Source: an uncultured Spirochaetales bacterium
GTDB taxonomy: Bacteria; Spirochaetota; Spirochaetia; Sphaerochaetales; Sphaerochaetaceae
Assembly (NCBI GenBank): GCA_934277975.1
Contig: CAKQWE010000002.1
Span: forward strand, 62,001-126,000
Direction: 5' to 3'
Length of the DNA: 64,000 nucleotides
The first letter of the stretch is position 1, and each line of letters begins with the position of its first letter. The notes below the pieces were generated by a model. That model did not search any database and was not told the DNA's origin. It saw only the letters and a list, made by a program, of their open reading frames with translations. Position numbers and translations under genes: made by a program. Shown in pieces: positions 41,826-51,060 of the stretch.

Positions 41826-42800
41826 GTGAAACGCGCTTTGATCATCATGTTGGTGGCACTCGTAGCCATGACAACTGTTTTCGCACAGGGTCTCGAGGAG
41901 ACTTCTGCATCGTTCCCAGATCCAGAAAGAACAATAACAATCATAGTCCCACAGGGTGCTGGTGGCGGAACAGACACTTTCGCAAGAAAGCTCGCTGCAA
42001 AGATGACGGAGATGTCCGGCCAGAACTTCATCGTTGAGAACATCACAGGAAACTCAACGGGAACAGGTACGAACGATGTCATCAATTCTGAACCGGATGG
42101 CTACAAGATGCTCATGTACGGAACATACACGATCGTTGGAACATCCGTTGGAGCAACAGACGGTGCTGCAGGACTCGACTTCATAGCAGGTCTCACCCTT
42201 GAACCGTTCGTCATTGGCGTCAAGGCGGACTCCCAGTGGAATACGCTCCAGGACCTCATAGACTATGCAAAGGCAAACCCTGGTCAGGTTACGATTGGCA
42301 ATGCCGGTGCAACAGGAACAACTGCAGTCGTGGCCTGCGGCCTCAACGTTGCATGCGGCAACTGCTTCAATGTCATACCTGCAAACGGTGGTGCAGAGCT
42401 TCAGACATGGGTCATGGGTGGACACTGTCAGGTTGGTATCTTCTCCCAGACTGAAATCGTAGACGGCATCAAGCCTCTTGCGTTCCTTGGAGAGACAAGA
42501 TCACTTAACAAGAACCTCGCTGATGTTCCAACAATCGTTGAAGCAGGCTACGGCGACCTTACTATTCCTTACGGATGCTTCCGTGGTCTTGCAGTTCCAA
42601 AAGGAACTCCAGACGAGGCAAAGAACTGGCTTGCCAATGTAGTGGAGAAGGCTTTCTATTCAGACGACTTCCAGTCATTCATGGCAGAGAAGGGATACCT
42701 TCAGACATTCTCGACTCTTGCAGACACGGATGCATACAATGCACAGCTCATGCAGGATCTCCAGCCAGCCCTCGAAGCGGCAGGTCTAATAAAGAAATGA
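41826..42800 (+). CDS. tctC: Tripartite tricarboxylate transporter, periplasmic binding protein TctC
   Basis: 324 residues from GTG 41826, preceded by AGGAGG. Signal peptide (about 1-21, ending VFAQ), then the Bug/TctC fold: ITIIVPQGAGGGTDTFAR near the N-terminus and VPKGTPDEAKNW near the end. It captures carboxylate solutes for the TctBA channel; the ligand is not deducible. The frame continues upstream but without a ribosome site. Confidence 0.9.
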   Translation: MKRALIIMLVALVAMTTVFAQGLEETSASFPDPERTITIIVPQGAGGGTDTFARKLAAKMTEMSGQNFIVENITGNSTGTGTNDVINSEPDGYKMLMYGTYTIVGTSVGATDGAAGLDFIAGLTLEPFVIGVKADSQWNTLQDLIDYAKANPGQVTIGNAGATGTTAVVACGLNVACGNCFNVIPANGGAELQTWVMGGHCQVGIFSQTEIVDGIKPLAFLGETRSLNKNLADVPTIVEAGYGDLTIPYGCFRGLAVPKGTPDEAKNWLANVVEKAFYSDDFQSFMAEKGYLQTFSTLADTDAYNAQLMQDLQPALEAAGLIKK

Positions 42801-42963
42801 TTTATGCAAACGGTGGCAGTCGGCCTATGCCTTCTTGCCGCCGTTTCATCAAATGGGTGGCTTTCGACCGGTGCAAAAGCCGGTCGAATACTGTGCAGAG
42901 GGTTTGTGTAGAAAACGAGTCTTCTGTGGGGTAATCACTTCAAAGAGTCAGGAGTCAGGAGCT

Positions 42964-43662
42964 ATGAAGAAAATCAAATTGTTTCCTCTTGTCATGACGG
43001 TTCTGTCTGCGCTGTATACCATAAGCATAGCGCTTTCAGAGGATTTCAAGTATCAGGTCGATACCGTTGGTGGCGACCCAGGTGGAAAGCTTCTTCCCCT
43101 CATAATGGGCGGTTTTCTGTTCCTTGGATTCCTTTTCATAACGATAAAGGAACGTCCAGATGGCAAGAAGATGGACAAGGAGACTTTGGTCCTCTTTCTT
43201 GTGACCCTTGTTCTTTCAATTGCCTATGTGGCCCTCCTCAAGCCAATTGGATTCATCCTTGTGACGACCATCCTTCTCTACACCCTGCTGTATCTCTATA
43301 CTACGATAGGAGAGAGGAGAAGCATAGCCCAGGCTTCCATAGGCGGTGTATCCACACTTGCGGCAACGGTTGGCTTCTACACTCTCATGAGGCTTATCTC
43401 CAAGTCCATCATAAGAATGGGAAGATCAGGAGCACTTCCAGCTTTCTTTGGTAAGTCTGCTGGCAGTGCATGTATCGCCCTCCTTTTTGTTGTTGTAATT
43501 ACAGTCGTGCTTGCACTTACGCTTGTGAGGTTCCTAAACAGAAAAGGGTTCAACCGTCCGGCGGTTGCAGGAATCATCACGTTTGCAACTGTGCTTTTCC
43601 TGTATGTCGTGTTCAAGCAGTTCTTCCAGGTCAATCTAGCTCCTGGTCTTATCAAATACTAA
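42964..43662 (+). CDS. tctB: Tripartite tricarboxylate transporter small subunit TctB
   Basis: 232 residues with about five membrane helices; a TctB-like four-helix unit is followed by extra helices, longer than the usual 150-160 residues. CAGGAG seven bases before ATG 42964. It lies between tctC and tctA in the standard order. Confidence 0.8.
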   Translation: MKKIKLFPLVMTVLSALYTISIALSEDFKYQVDTVGGDPGGKLLPLIMGGFLFLGFLFITIKERPDGKKMDKETLVLFLVTLVLSIAYVALLKPIGFILVTTILLYTLLYLYTTIGERRSIAQASIGGVSTLAATVGFYTLMRLISKSIIRMGRSGALPAFFGKSAGSACIALLFVVVITVVLALTLVRFLNRKGFNRPAVAGIITFATVLFLYVVFKQFFQVNLAPGLIKY

Positions 43663-43677
43663 TAGGGGGTTTGATCC

Positions 43678-45210
43678 ATGGGTGATTTTGCACAGGGCTT
43701 CCAGATGGTGGCCAATATTTCTACGATACTCTGGTGTGCATTCGGTTCCGTACTAGGAATCATTCTTGGAGCACTTCCGGGTCTTACTGCAACGATGGGG
43801 ATTGCACTTGTCATTCCTATTTCATATAGCATTTCCAATACGGCTACAGGAATAGGGCTTCTCCTTTCCGTGTACTGCGGTGCAGTCTGCGGAGCCTCCA
43901 TTCCTGCAATCCTGTTGGGGATTCCAGGCAACCCAAACGCCATTGCAACCGTCACAGACGGTCAGCTCATGACCAAGAAGGGTCTTGCCGGCCAGGCTCT
44001 TGGCGGAGCTGTCATAGCTTCCATGATAGGTGGCATTGGATCTGAGATTCTTCTTGTGTTCTTCAGCCCACTGATTGCAAAGGCTACGCTTGCCTTTGGT
44101 CCTGCGGAGAAGACGACGTTGGCATTGGTTGGACTTGTCATAATAGCATCGGTCTCAGGAAAGGACATCCTAAAAGGCCTTCTCATGGGTGCATTGGGCT
44201 TCGTGTTCGCATTTCTTGGCACCGACCCAATCTCCGGTGCATGTAGGATGCCGTTTGCGGATGCTCTCAAGAAGACTGTCCTTGCAGGTGGCTTCGACAT
44301 GACATCCACCCTCATTGGGCTGTACGGTGTAAGCCAGGTCTTTGCAGAGCTTGCAAACCTGTCAAAACCACAGAACACAGATGTGGCGACCAACATTGGA
44401 AAGGTGTTCCCTCCATTCAAGAAGGTCCTTTCAATGTGGCAGATAATACTTTCTTCCTTGGGTATTGGTACGATAATTGGCGCAATCCCCGGAACTGGAG
44501 CATCGATTGCGGTCTTCATGGCACATGACTCGGCCACCAAGATATGCGATGCCTCAAACGGCAAGCTTGAGAAGCCGGGTACGGGATGCCTTGAGGGTGT
44601 ATTCGCTCCAGAAGTTGCCAACAACGCAGTTACGGGAGGGGCCCTCATTCCAGCCCTCTCCCTTGGAATCCCTGGAGACAGCGCCACTGCCGTCCTAATT
44701 GGAGCTCTTATGATAAACGGGGTGACACCTGGTTTCCAGCTGTTCAGTACGAACATGCCTCTTGTGTACTCCATCTTCATCACATTGTTCTTTGCAAACG
44801 TGTTCATGGGTGTATTCCAACTTGCGGGGATCCGCCTTTATCCAAAGGTTCTTCTCATAAGCCAGCGCATACTCATGCCAATCGTGCTAATTCTTTCGTT
44901 CATTGGCTCCTATGCCCTTGCAGGTGCCTCGATTCCAAAGGGTATCTTCAACGTTGGTACGGCGCTCTTCATGGGGCTTGTGGGATATGCAATGAAGAAG
45001 AACGGCTATCCTTTGGCTCCTGTAGTTCTTGGTTTCATCCTTGGAGGGATGTTCGAGGAGAACTTCAGAAAGGCTGTAAAACTTGGTGCTGGGACAATGG
45101 AAAGGTTTGCAACGTCTCCAATCTGCTGGATATTCACACTCCTTGCGGTTGTCATAGTCGTTTCGTCCGTACTAAAGAACAGAAAAGAGGCAACAGCCAA
45201 GAATGCTTAA
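43678..45210 (+). CDS. tctA: Tripartite tricarboxylate transporter large subunit TctA
   Basis: 510 residues, about 12 helices. The family signatures GALPGLTATMGIAL (about 27-40) and the second GAIPGTGASIAVFMAHD are both present. Forms the ion-driven channel with TctB. Ends with an 8-base overlap into the MBL gene. Confidence 0.93.
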   Translation: MGDFAQGFQMVANISTILWCAFGSVLGIILGALPGLTATMGIALVIPISYSISNTATGIGLLLSVYCGAVCGASIPAILLGIPGNPNAIATVTDGQLMTKKGLAGQALGGAVIASMIGGIGSEILLVFFSPLIAKATLAFGPAEKTTLALVGLVIIASVSGKDILKGLLMGALGFVFAFLGTDPISGACRMPFADALKKTVLAGGFDMTSTLIGLYGVSQVFAELANLSKPQNTDVATNIGKVFPPFKKVLSMWQIILSSLGIGTIIGAIPGTGASIAVFMAHDSATKICDASNGKLEKPGTGCLEGVFAPEVANNAVTGGALIPALSLGIPGDSATAVLIGALMINGVTPGFQLFSTNMPLVYSIFITLFFANVFMGVFQLAGIRLYPKVLLISQRILMPIVLILSFIGSYALAGASIPKGIFNVGTALFMGLVGYAMKKNGYPLAPVVLGFILGGMFEENFRKAVKLGAGTMERFATSPICWIFTLLAVVIVVSSVLKNRKEATAKNA

Positions 45211-45958
45211 GTACGTTTTCCTTGGTGCAAATGGATCCGTCCAAGAACAGGGGAGTGGAAACACCTCTCTCCTGTTTTCTGACGGTGTTTCATCGTTGCT
45301 TGTGGATGCTTCCGTGAACATCCATGCTGCCGTAGAGGCCAACATAGATGCCGTCGTGATAACGCACGAGCATATAGACCACATGTACGCACTTCCAAGC
45401 CTACTGCATCAGCTGTGGCTTTCAAAGCGTACCAAGCCGCTTGTGATAATCTGCCCTGATGGCGTGAGAAGCATGGTGAACGGGCTCATAGACAACTTTG
45501 CAATCCGTTCCAAGAAAGGCATCTTCGACATAGTGTTCGAGACCGCTGACCACAACAGAGTTGGAAACATGGACATTGAGTTCTTCAAGACCGTCCACAC
45601 TCCAAATTCGGTTGGCATGGTCGTAAGCGAAGCGACGTGTGAGAATCTCGAAAACCCAAAGAAGATCGTATATACCTGCGACACAGCACCTGTGGAGAAT
45701 CCAAAGGATTCGCTTCCAGCGTGCGCCTTTGGTCCTGAAGTGCTCATCCATGAGACGAACTCCGTCAGCGATGTCCGCAAGCCAGACCATAGCAGTGGAA
45801 TTGATGCAGCAAGGCTTGCACTTGAACTTGGCGCAAAGCGTCTTGTCCTATGCCACCTTCCAAAGGGTGATGCCGCAAAACAGGCGATATTGGAGGAAGC
45901 CCGCAGCCTGTACCCAAAAGCAGAGCTTCCAATAGTGATGAAAGAGGAGACTGTTTGA
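45203..45958 (+). CDS. MBL-fold metallo-hydrolase
   Basis: 251 residues. Zinc motif VITHEHIDHMYALP (HxHxDH), later His and Asp ligands (VHTPNSVGM, YTCDTAP, HLPKGD). RNase Z/phosphonate-type MBL fold lacking a named subgroup. It overlaps tctA, so it belongs to that operon and probably acts on the imported solute or its derivative. Confidence 0.82.
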   Translation: MLKYVFLGANGSVQEQGSGNTSLLFSDGVSSLLVDASVNIHAAVEANIDAVVITHEHIDHMYALPSLLHQLWLSKRTKPLVIICPDGVRSMVNGLIDNFAIRSKKGIFDIVFETADHNRVGNMDIEFFKTVHTPNSVGMVVSEATCENLENPKKIVYTCDTAPVENPKDSLPACAFGPEVLIHETNSVSDVRKPDHSSGIDAARLALELGAKRLVLCHLPKGDAAKQAILEEARSLYPKAELPIVMKEETV

Positions 45959-45959
45959 A

Positions 45960-47522
45960 ATGGATGACCTTCTACTTGGAATGTTCAAGCTCTACGATAT
46001 AAGGACGAAGGAGCACAACCTGACACCACAGCTCAAGGACAGGCTGTACAACGCATTGACCATATACTACAGGGACAGCGTCAAAGCTACCTCCATAGTG
46101 ATATGTCGTGATGCACGACTGTATGTTCCGGAACTTGTGGAAGGTCTAGTCAATGCTTTCTGCCTTGCAGGGATAGATGTCCTTGTGAATCCTCTTCCAA
46201 TATCCACATGTCAGTTCTACTACACCTGCATGAAATATAGGGACAGCGCGGGCATAATGGTCACGGCTTCCCACAACCCTGGCGAATATGTAGGCATGAA
46301 GCTTATGGCTCCTCAGCTGCTTCCTATCGCATATGGCAACGGACCAGACGGCGGAGTTGAGAAAATCAAGCAGTTGTATATAGACAATGCGAGTATTCTG
46401 CCAAGTTCGGAATCAAATATGGGCGAGGCCAAAGTACATCATGGAAAAGTAACAGTCATAAACGAGCTTGAGGGCTACATAGACTATTCAATGAAGCTTG
46501 CAGGCGTAAAGGAAGGTTCCCTAAAGGGGTTGAACGTCATGTTTGAGTTCCTAAACGGTTCGGCTGGAACAGAGGAGGCACTTGCATTCCAGAAAGCTGG
46601 TGCAAACGTCACATACAGGCACCTTCTTCCAAATGGGTTCTTCCCGGCAGGCGATCCAAACCCAATCATTGAATCATCCATAGCCCCTGCAAGGGCCGCT
46701 ATGAAGGAAGGCTCCTATGACATAGGGTTCTGCTTCGACGGTGACGGCGATAGGCTTGACCTTATGGACAGCAATGGCGAACAGATAGTCCCTGGTCTCA
46801 ACATGGCCATAATCATACCTGAGATAATGAAGGTCTACGGTGGGACGAAGAAGCACTTCTATGCCGATGTCAAAGCCCTCCCAATATCCCTTTGCGAGAT
46901 TGCAAAGTCCGGTGCGGACGTACATATAATCCGCAACGGACATTCCTTCATAAAGGCAAAGCTCAGGGACAACTGCAACGATGGATACTTCGCCTCAGAG
47001 GAAGAGTCCGCCCATTACTACATGAACTTCCCATACGACATCGACGACCCGGCCAAGGGCTATGCCGCAGTGGAGTCTACCATGTTCTTCGCCCTTCTTA
47101 CCGCAAGGTGCTATCTAGAGAACCCTCAGGCCTACAGGCGGGCGTCGGAGCTTCAGAGATCGGTCTATAGGGAGAGGGAATGGCCTTTGTACTGCGAGGC
47201 CGCTCCGGAGAAGATGCCGCAGATCCTCGGTGACGTGGAGAAGAGGATGAAGGAGCTGGGTGCTGTCGTGATAGACCGTATGGACGATGGCAGCGACCTT
47301 GATGCAACGCTCATGCGCTTCAACCTGCCAGAGAGGATCGATGGTATGACGGACCTTTCCAAGGCCAAGTGGGCCCAGGTCGCACAGCGCATTTCACGAA
47401 GCGAGGACGCTATGGTCCGCTGGGAGGTGGTATCCAACGACAAGGATGAGTGCGAAAGGCTCAACTCCGCAGTGAAGGAGATTGTCAACGGATATGTAGA
47501 GAAGGGTTTTGCCCATTATTGA
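45960..47522 (+). CDS. Phosphomannomutase/phosphoglucomutase family protein
   Basis: 520 residues. Active-site serine in VTASHNPGEYVGMKL, metal loop DGDGDRLDLMD and sugar-binding EEESAHYYM are present. Alpha-D-phosphohexomutase superfamily; the exact sugar is unclear. It starts one base after the MBL gene stop; last in the tct operon. Its presence suggests that the operon serves a sugar-derived compound. Confidence 0.88.
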   Translation: MDDLLLGMFKLYDIRTKEHNLTPQLKDRLYNALTIYYRDSVKATSIVICRDARLYVPELVEGLVNAFCLAGIDVLVNPLPISTCQFYYTCMKYRDSAGIMVTASHNPGEYVGMKLMAPQLLPIAYGNGPDGGVEKIKQLYIDNASILPSSESNMGEAKVHHGKVTVINELEGYIDYSMKLAGVKEGSLKGLNVMFEFLNGSAGTEEALAFQKAGANVTYRHLLPNGFFPAGDPNPIIESSIAPARAAMKEGSYDIGFCFDGDGDRLDLMDSNGEQIVPGLNMAIIIPEIMKVYGGTKKHFYADVKALPISLCEIAKSGADVHIIRNGHSFIKAKLRDNCNDGYFASEEESAHYYMNFPYDIDDPAKGYAAVESTMFFALLTARCYLENPQAYRRASELQRSVYREREWPLYCEAAPEKMPQILGDVEKRMKELGAVVIDRMDDGSDLDATLMRFNLPERIDGMTDLSKAKWAQVAQRISRSEDAMVRWEVVSNDKDECERLNSAVKEIVNGYVEKGFAHY

Positions 47523-47540
47523 TGCTATCATCATTGAAGC

Positions 47541-47568
47541 TGTCATTATCGATGACATAGGGTATAAT
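47541..47568 (+). promoter_or_regulatory. Promoter and operator of the DeoR gene
   Basis: TATAAT at 47563-47568; TGTCAT (47541-47546) and ATGACA (47552-47557) form an inverted repeat directly before it and cover the -35 position. Autoregulation is likely. Confidence 0.5.
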
Positions 47569-47587
47569 AGACAGGGTTGGAGGTTTT

Positions 47588-48340
47588 ATGTCCATGAACG
47601 AAAGGCAGAACGAAATCATCAGACTTCTATCGGGATCGGACTACGTCACCGTTGAGGAGTTCTCAAGAAGCCTAGGGGTTTCCAAGGTCACGATAAGATC
47701 GGACTTGAACATCCTTGAGCAGAAAGGCCTTCTCATGCGCACGCATGGCGGGGCCATGATTCCGGACAGGCAGAACCCCTCACGAAGCATCTCCAAGACC
47801 ATAAGCGAATACGACGACGAGAAGGACCGCATAGCCAAGGCGGCGGCTCTCCTTGTCCCTGATGGCGGCACAATCCTCGTTGACAGCGGTTCCACGAGCC
47901 TTCATTTGTCAAAGTACCTCCATGGCAGAAAGCTCACCCTTGTGACGAATTCACTTCTATTGGTGGATTCTTTCAGAAACGACGATTCCATGGATGTCGT
48001 TTCTTTGGGGGGCACCCTCAAGCGAAACGTCATGGGCATGGTTGGACCAATGGCCATATCTGATGTCGCACGGGTCTACGCGGACATCCTCTTCCTTGGT
48101 TGCACGGGCTACACCAACGCTGGCATATTCTCGTCCAACCTCATCGAAGCCGAGCTCAAACAGGCCATGACCAAATCGTCCGACAAAGTCTGCCTCATTG
48201 CGGACTCCAGCAAATACGGCACCAAAGCCATGGCCTTCATCTCATCCTGGGACGACATAGATGTCTTCATAACCGATGCCATTGAGCCAGCCCTTCGTGA
48301 AAAGCTCGAAAGCCGAGGCGTAGAGGTCATAATAGCATAG
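47588..48340 (+). CDS. DeoR-family transcriptional regulator
   Basis: 250 residues. Start MNERQNEIIRLLSGSDYVTVEEFSR with the DeoR helix-turn-helix (VSKVTIRSDLNILE), then a sugar-phosphate sensor domain with DSGSTS and ADSSKYG. Such proteins repress sugar operons and respond to phosphosugars. It lies just after the tct operon, its probable target. TTGGAGG before ATG. Confidence 0.9.
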   Translation: MSMNERQNEIIRLLSGSDYVTVEEFSRSLGVSKVTIRSDLNILEQKGLLMRTHGGAMIPDRQNPSRSISKTISEYDDEKDRIAKAAALLVPDGGTILVDSGSTSLHLSKYLHGRKLTLVTNSLLLVDSFRNDDSMDVVSLGGTLKRNVMGMVGPMAISDVARVYADILFLGCTGYTNAGIFSSNLIEAELKQAMTKSSDKVCLIADSSKYGTKAMAFISSWDDIDVFITDAIEPALREKLESRGVEVIIA

Positions 48341-48470
48341 AGCAGTTTTTGGCTATATATTTCCGAGAAAGGCGGAAACTGTCCATTCTTCAATGAAATT
48401 TTATTGAAAAACGGCCCATCCTTCAATGTTTTGCATGTGGAAAAAGGAAGTGGAATAGGGCATACTATAC

Positions 48471-48521
48471 TGTTGATGGCATTTGCATGTTGATGACGAT
48501 TGCATGTTGATGGCGATTTCA
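48471..48521 (+). repeat. Three tandem 17-bp repeats
   Basis: Units at 48471, 48488 and 48505, consensus TGTTGATGGCGATTGCA with one to three differences each. They lie just before the ribosome site of the amide hydrolase gene, in its leader or promoter. Confidence 0.7.
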
Positions 48522-48547
48522 AATGCAATGCCTGTAGGAGGGGACTT

Positions 48548-49651
48548 GTGAACAATACAGTGAAAAAGACCTTGCGCTATGCACTTCTGGCTCTGCTTTT
48601 GATGATAATCGTGGCGGCCGTCACGTTTCTTTGTGTATACAGGACAAGATTCAAAACCATGTCCACAATAGAGAAGCTGTCAGACTACGACGACTACAAC
48701 CTCTATCATATGGACGTGAAGTATGACTACAGCCTTCGGAAGATACTGGACAACGGAATCGTTGACAACCAAAGCTTCACAAACTCAATCCTAAAGGAGG
48801 TCCTTCCTCTTCTGCCAATACACATGGAAGCAAAGAGCTTTGGCTGCACGGCATTTACAATGAAGACCACAGAAGGCAAGACCCTCATGGGACGCAACTA
48901 CGACTTCAAGTTGGATACATCGTCAATGCTTGTGTGCTGCGAACCAAAGGACGGCTACAAGTCAATGGCCTTCGCAGCCTTGGACAACCTTGGAATAAAG
49001 GATGCTACAAAGAGCCTCTCCACGAAGATGGTGTGTCTTGCTGCTCCTTTTGCATGTCTTGATGGAATAAACGAGAAGGGTGTCTCCATTGCAATCCTAA
49101 CGCTTGACAGCGAGCCTACCAACCAGGTTGGCATGGACGATTCCAAGCAGACGATTGGAACATCCCTTGTCGTAAGGCTTGTACTCGACAACGCCGCAAC
49201 GACGCAGGAGGCTGTGGACCTCATTGCAAAGTACAATATGTTTGCAACAGCTGGTCGCGACTACCACTTCTACATAACAGATGCCTCTGGCGATGGCAGA
49301 GTTGTTGAGTTCGACTGCGACAGCCCCACAAGGCAAATGACCGTGACACCAACCCCTGCCGTGACGAACTTCTTCATCATGTACGGCGACAAGGTGCTTC
49401 CAAACCAGAAGAACGAACAGTACGGCCATGGAAAGGAACGCTACGACAGCGTCATGCAGGTCATGGCTGAAAACAAAGGAAACGAAACCGTTGACACCGC
49501 CTGGGAGGCCCTTATGTCCGCAGCCCAGGAGCCAAATCCAGAGGATGTCACAAGCAACACCCAGTGGTCCATCGTCTACAACAACACAGACCTCACTGCC
49601 ACGATAAGCCTTCGCAGGAAGTGGGACGACAAGTTCCTTGTGATGTTCTAG
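48548..49651 (+). CDS. Membrane-anchored linear amide C-N hydrolase (choloylglycine hydrolase family)
   Basis: 367 residues from GTG 48548, five bases after AGGAGGGG. One N-terminal membrane helix (about 9-30), then an Ntn-hydrolase domain: nucleophile candidate Cys in FGCTAFTMKTTEGKTLMGRNYDF (about 98) and ACLDGINEKGVSIAILTLDSEP. Members cleave bile salts, penicillin V or acyl-homoserine lactones. Here the Cys is internal, so N-terminal processing would release the domain from its anchor. Substrate unknown. Confidence 0.85.
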   Translation: MNNTVKKTLRYALLALLLMIIVAAVTFLCVYRTRFKTMSTIEKLSDYDDYNLYHMDVKYDYSLRKILDNGIVDNQSFTNSILKEVLPLLPIHMEAKSFGCTAFTMKTTEGKTLMGRNYDFKLDTSSMLVCCEPKDGYKSMAFAALDNLGIKDATKSLSTKMVCLAAPFACLDGINEKGVSIAILTLDSEPTNQVGMDDSKQTIGTSLVVRLVLDNAATTQEAVDLIAKYNMFATAGRDYHFYITDASGDGRVVEFDCDSPTRQMTVTPTPAVTNFFIMYGDKVLPNQKNEQYGHGKERYDSVMQVMAENKGNETVDTAWEALMSAAQEPNPEDVTSNTQWSIVYNNTDLTATISLRRKWDDKFLVMF

Positions 49652-49811
49652 GTTCTTGCAAGCAAGGAAACCAAAATAGAAGCTGCAGAGCATATGTCGC
49701 AGCCTCTACTGTATTCAAAGGTCGCGAATTCGAGTCCTTTTAGAGGTGTCTCTGCAGACTATTTGATGTCCAATACTGCTTCGTCTGATTGTGCAAATCC
49801 TACGATGCCAG

Positions 49812-50062
49812 TCAAATGAATCCCTCGAATCCATCTGCATCCTGCTGCAGCTGCTTCAGAAAACGACTTAAATGCCAGCCGTCGGTTGTAGCGTGGTGGC
49901 AGGTTATGGAAAGGGGCATCATGAGATGGGTCTTCCCTGAAGCATCGGTCTTGGTGAAGAGCCTTCCAGCTTCCAATGAGGGGAAAAAGTATGGCTTGTT
50001 GTCGTAGCTGTGTGTCGCGAAGTGCTTGAAGGACACCCAATGGCCTACCAAATTGAAAACGC
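49812..50062 (-). pseudogene. C-terminal relic of a chloramphenicol acetyltransferase-like gene
   Basis: The minus strand reads GHWVSFKHF, YFFPSLEAGRLF, HLMMPLSITCHHATTDGWHLS and RFLKQLQQDADGF before a stop at 49812. This matches the last third of CAT, including catalytic HHxxxDG. The N-terminal two thirds are absent: the frame runs into the promoter and start of the SDR gene. A full CAT has about 210-220 residues. Confidence 0.65.
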
Positions 50063-50081
50063 CACGATATTCACATAGAAT
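50053..50081 (+). promoter_or_regulatory. Promoter of the SDR gene
   Basis: TTGAAA (50053-50058), 17 bases, TAGAAT (50076-50081). The start codon follows seven bases later, so the mRNA should be leaderless. Confidence 0.7.
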
Positions 50082-50088
50082 ATCCGCA

Positions 50089-50907
50089 ATGAGTACGTCC
50101 AACGAAAATCCATCACGGTACATCCTCGTAACAGGCGCATACGGCGGAATGGGCCGCGCCACCATAGCCGCACTTGCAAGGCGGGGCTACAAGGTGTTTG
50201 CACTGGATTTGAAGGTCCCATGCGAAGCACAGCAGGGCATCATCCCAATCGAGGCCGATGTCACCGACGAAGCCAGCGTAGCATTGGCTTTGGAAAAGGT
50301 TAGGGAAGCAACTGATGAGCTTTTTGCAATAGTCCATTTTGCAGGCCGATACGTTATGGATTCGCTCGTGGAGATATCTTTGGAGAATTTGGAGACTGCG
50401 TTCAAGACGAATTTCTTTGGTGCGTTCATTGTAAACAAAGCATTCCAACCGCTTCTGAAAAGAGGTAGCCGAATCGTCATGACCACAAGCGAACTTGCAC
50501 CTCTTGATCCCTTGCCTTTTACTGGGATATACGCCGTGACGAAAAGCACTTTGGACAAATATGCATATTCCCTTGCAATGGAGCTTCAACTTCTAGGTGT
50601 AAAGGTATCCGTCATACGGGCAGGTGCAGTCTCCACGAACATGTTGGGAGTTTCGACAAGTGCGCTGGACCGCTTCTGTTCCAACACCAAACTCTACACA
50701 TACAATGCAGACAGGTTCAAGCGTATAGTGGACGGTATCGAAGCCAAAAGCGTCTCGCCTGAAAGGATTGCATCCAAGGTCCTGCACATCCTTGGAAAGA
50801 AAAACCCCGCATTTGCCTATAGTATAAACCGCAACCCGTTGCTGCTTATGCTAAATGCCATTCCAAAGCGTCTTCAGCTTTGGGTCATACGTCAGGTCTT
50901 GAAATAG
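50089..50907 (+). CDS. Short-chain dehydrogenase/reductase
   Basis: 272 residues. NAD(P) motif TGAYGGMGRA (about 14-23), FAGRY, and catalytic YAVTKS (about 150-155) with a preceding Ser. Classical SDR with a C-terminal extension as in 17-beta-HSD-like proteins. No Shine-Dalgarno sequence; the start at 50089 lies seven bases after the -10. Substrate unknown. Confidence 0.82.
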   Translation: MSTSNENPSRYILVTGAYGGMGRATIAALARRGYKVFALDLKVPCEAQQGIIPIEADVTDEASVALALEKVREATDELFAIVHFAGRYVMDSLVEISLENLETAFKTNFFGAFIVNKAFQPLLKRGSRIVMTTSELAPLDPLPFTGIYAVTKSTLDKYAYSLAMELQLLGVKVSVIRAGAVSTNMLGVSTSALDRFCSNTKLYTYNADRFKRIVDGIEAKSVSPERIASKVLHILGKKNPAFAYSINRNPLLLMLNAIPKRLQLWVIRQVLK

Positions 50908-50980
50908 AGATTCGACTTCCTCTTCTGAAACTCCGTTGGATGGCTGTGAACATCCTCCAACGTCCATCTTGAATACAAGC

Positions 50981-51059
50981 TTAGACTTTTACTTGGTTTT
51001 TTCGGTGGAAAAGTCTAATTGTTAGACTTTTTCACTTGTTTTTAGCTTAAAAAGTCTAA
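50981..51059. repeat. Four-arm element, third arm sequence (79 bp)
   Basis: Layout 10-18-10-3-10-18-10: TTAGACTTTT (50981-50990), spacer, AAAAGTCTAA (51009-51018), TTG, TTAGACTTTT (51022-51031), spacer, AAAAGTCTAA (51050-51059). On the minus strand the spacers contain CCGAAAAAACCAAG and CTAAAAACAAG, matching TCGAAAAAACAAG in the element at 38393, although the arms differ. The MITE copy at 51061 starts directly after it. Confidence 0.75.
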
Positions 51060-51060
51060 G

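Noticed and set aside
43962..44807. 281-codon minus-strand frame opposite tctA
   Set aside because: Shadow of the conserved TctA gene; no start signals.
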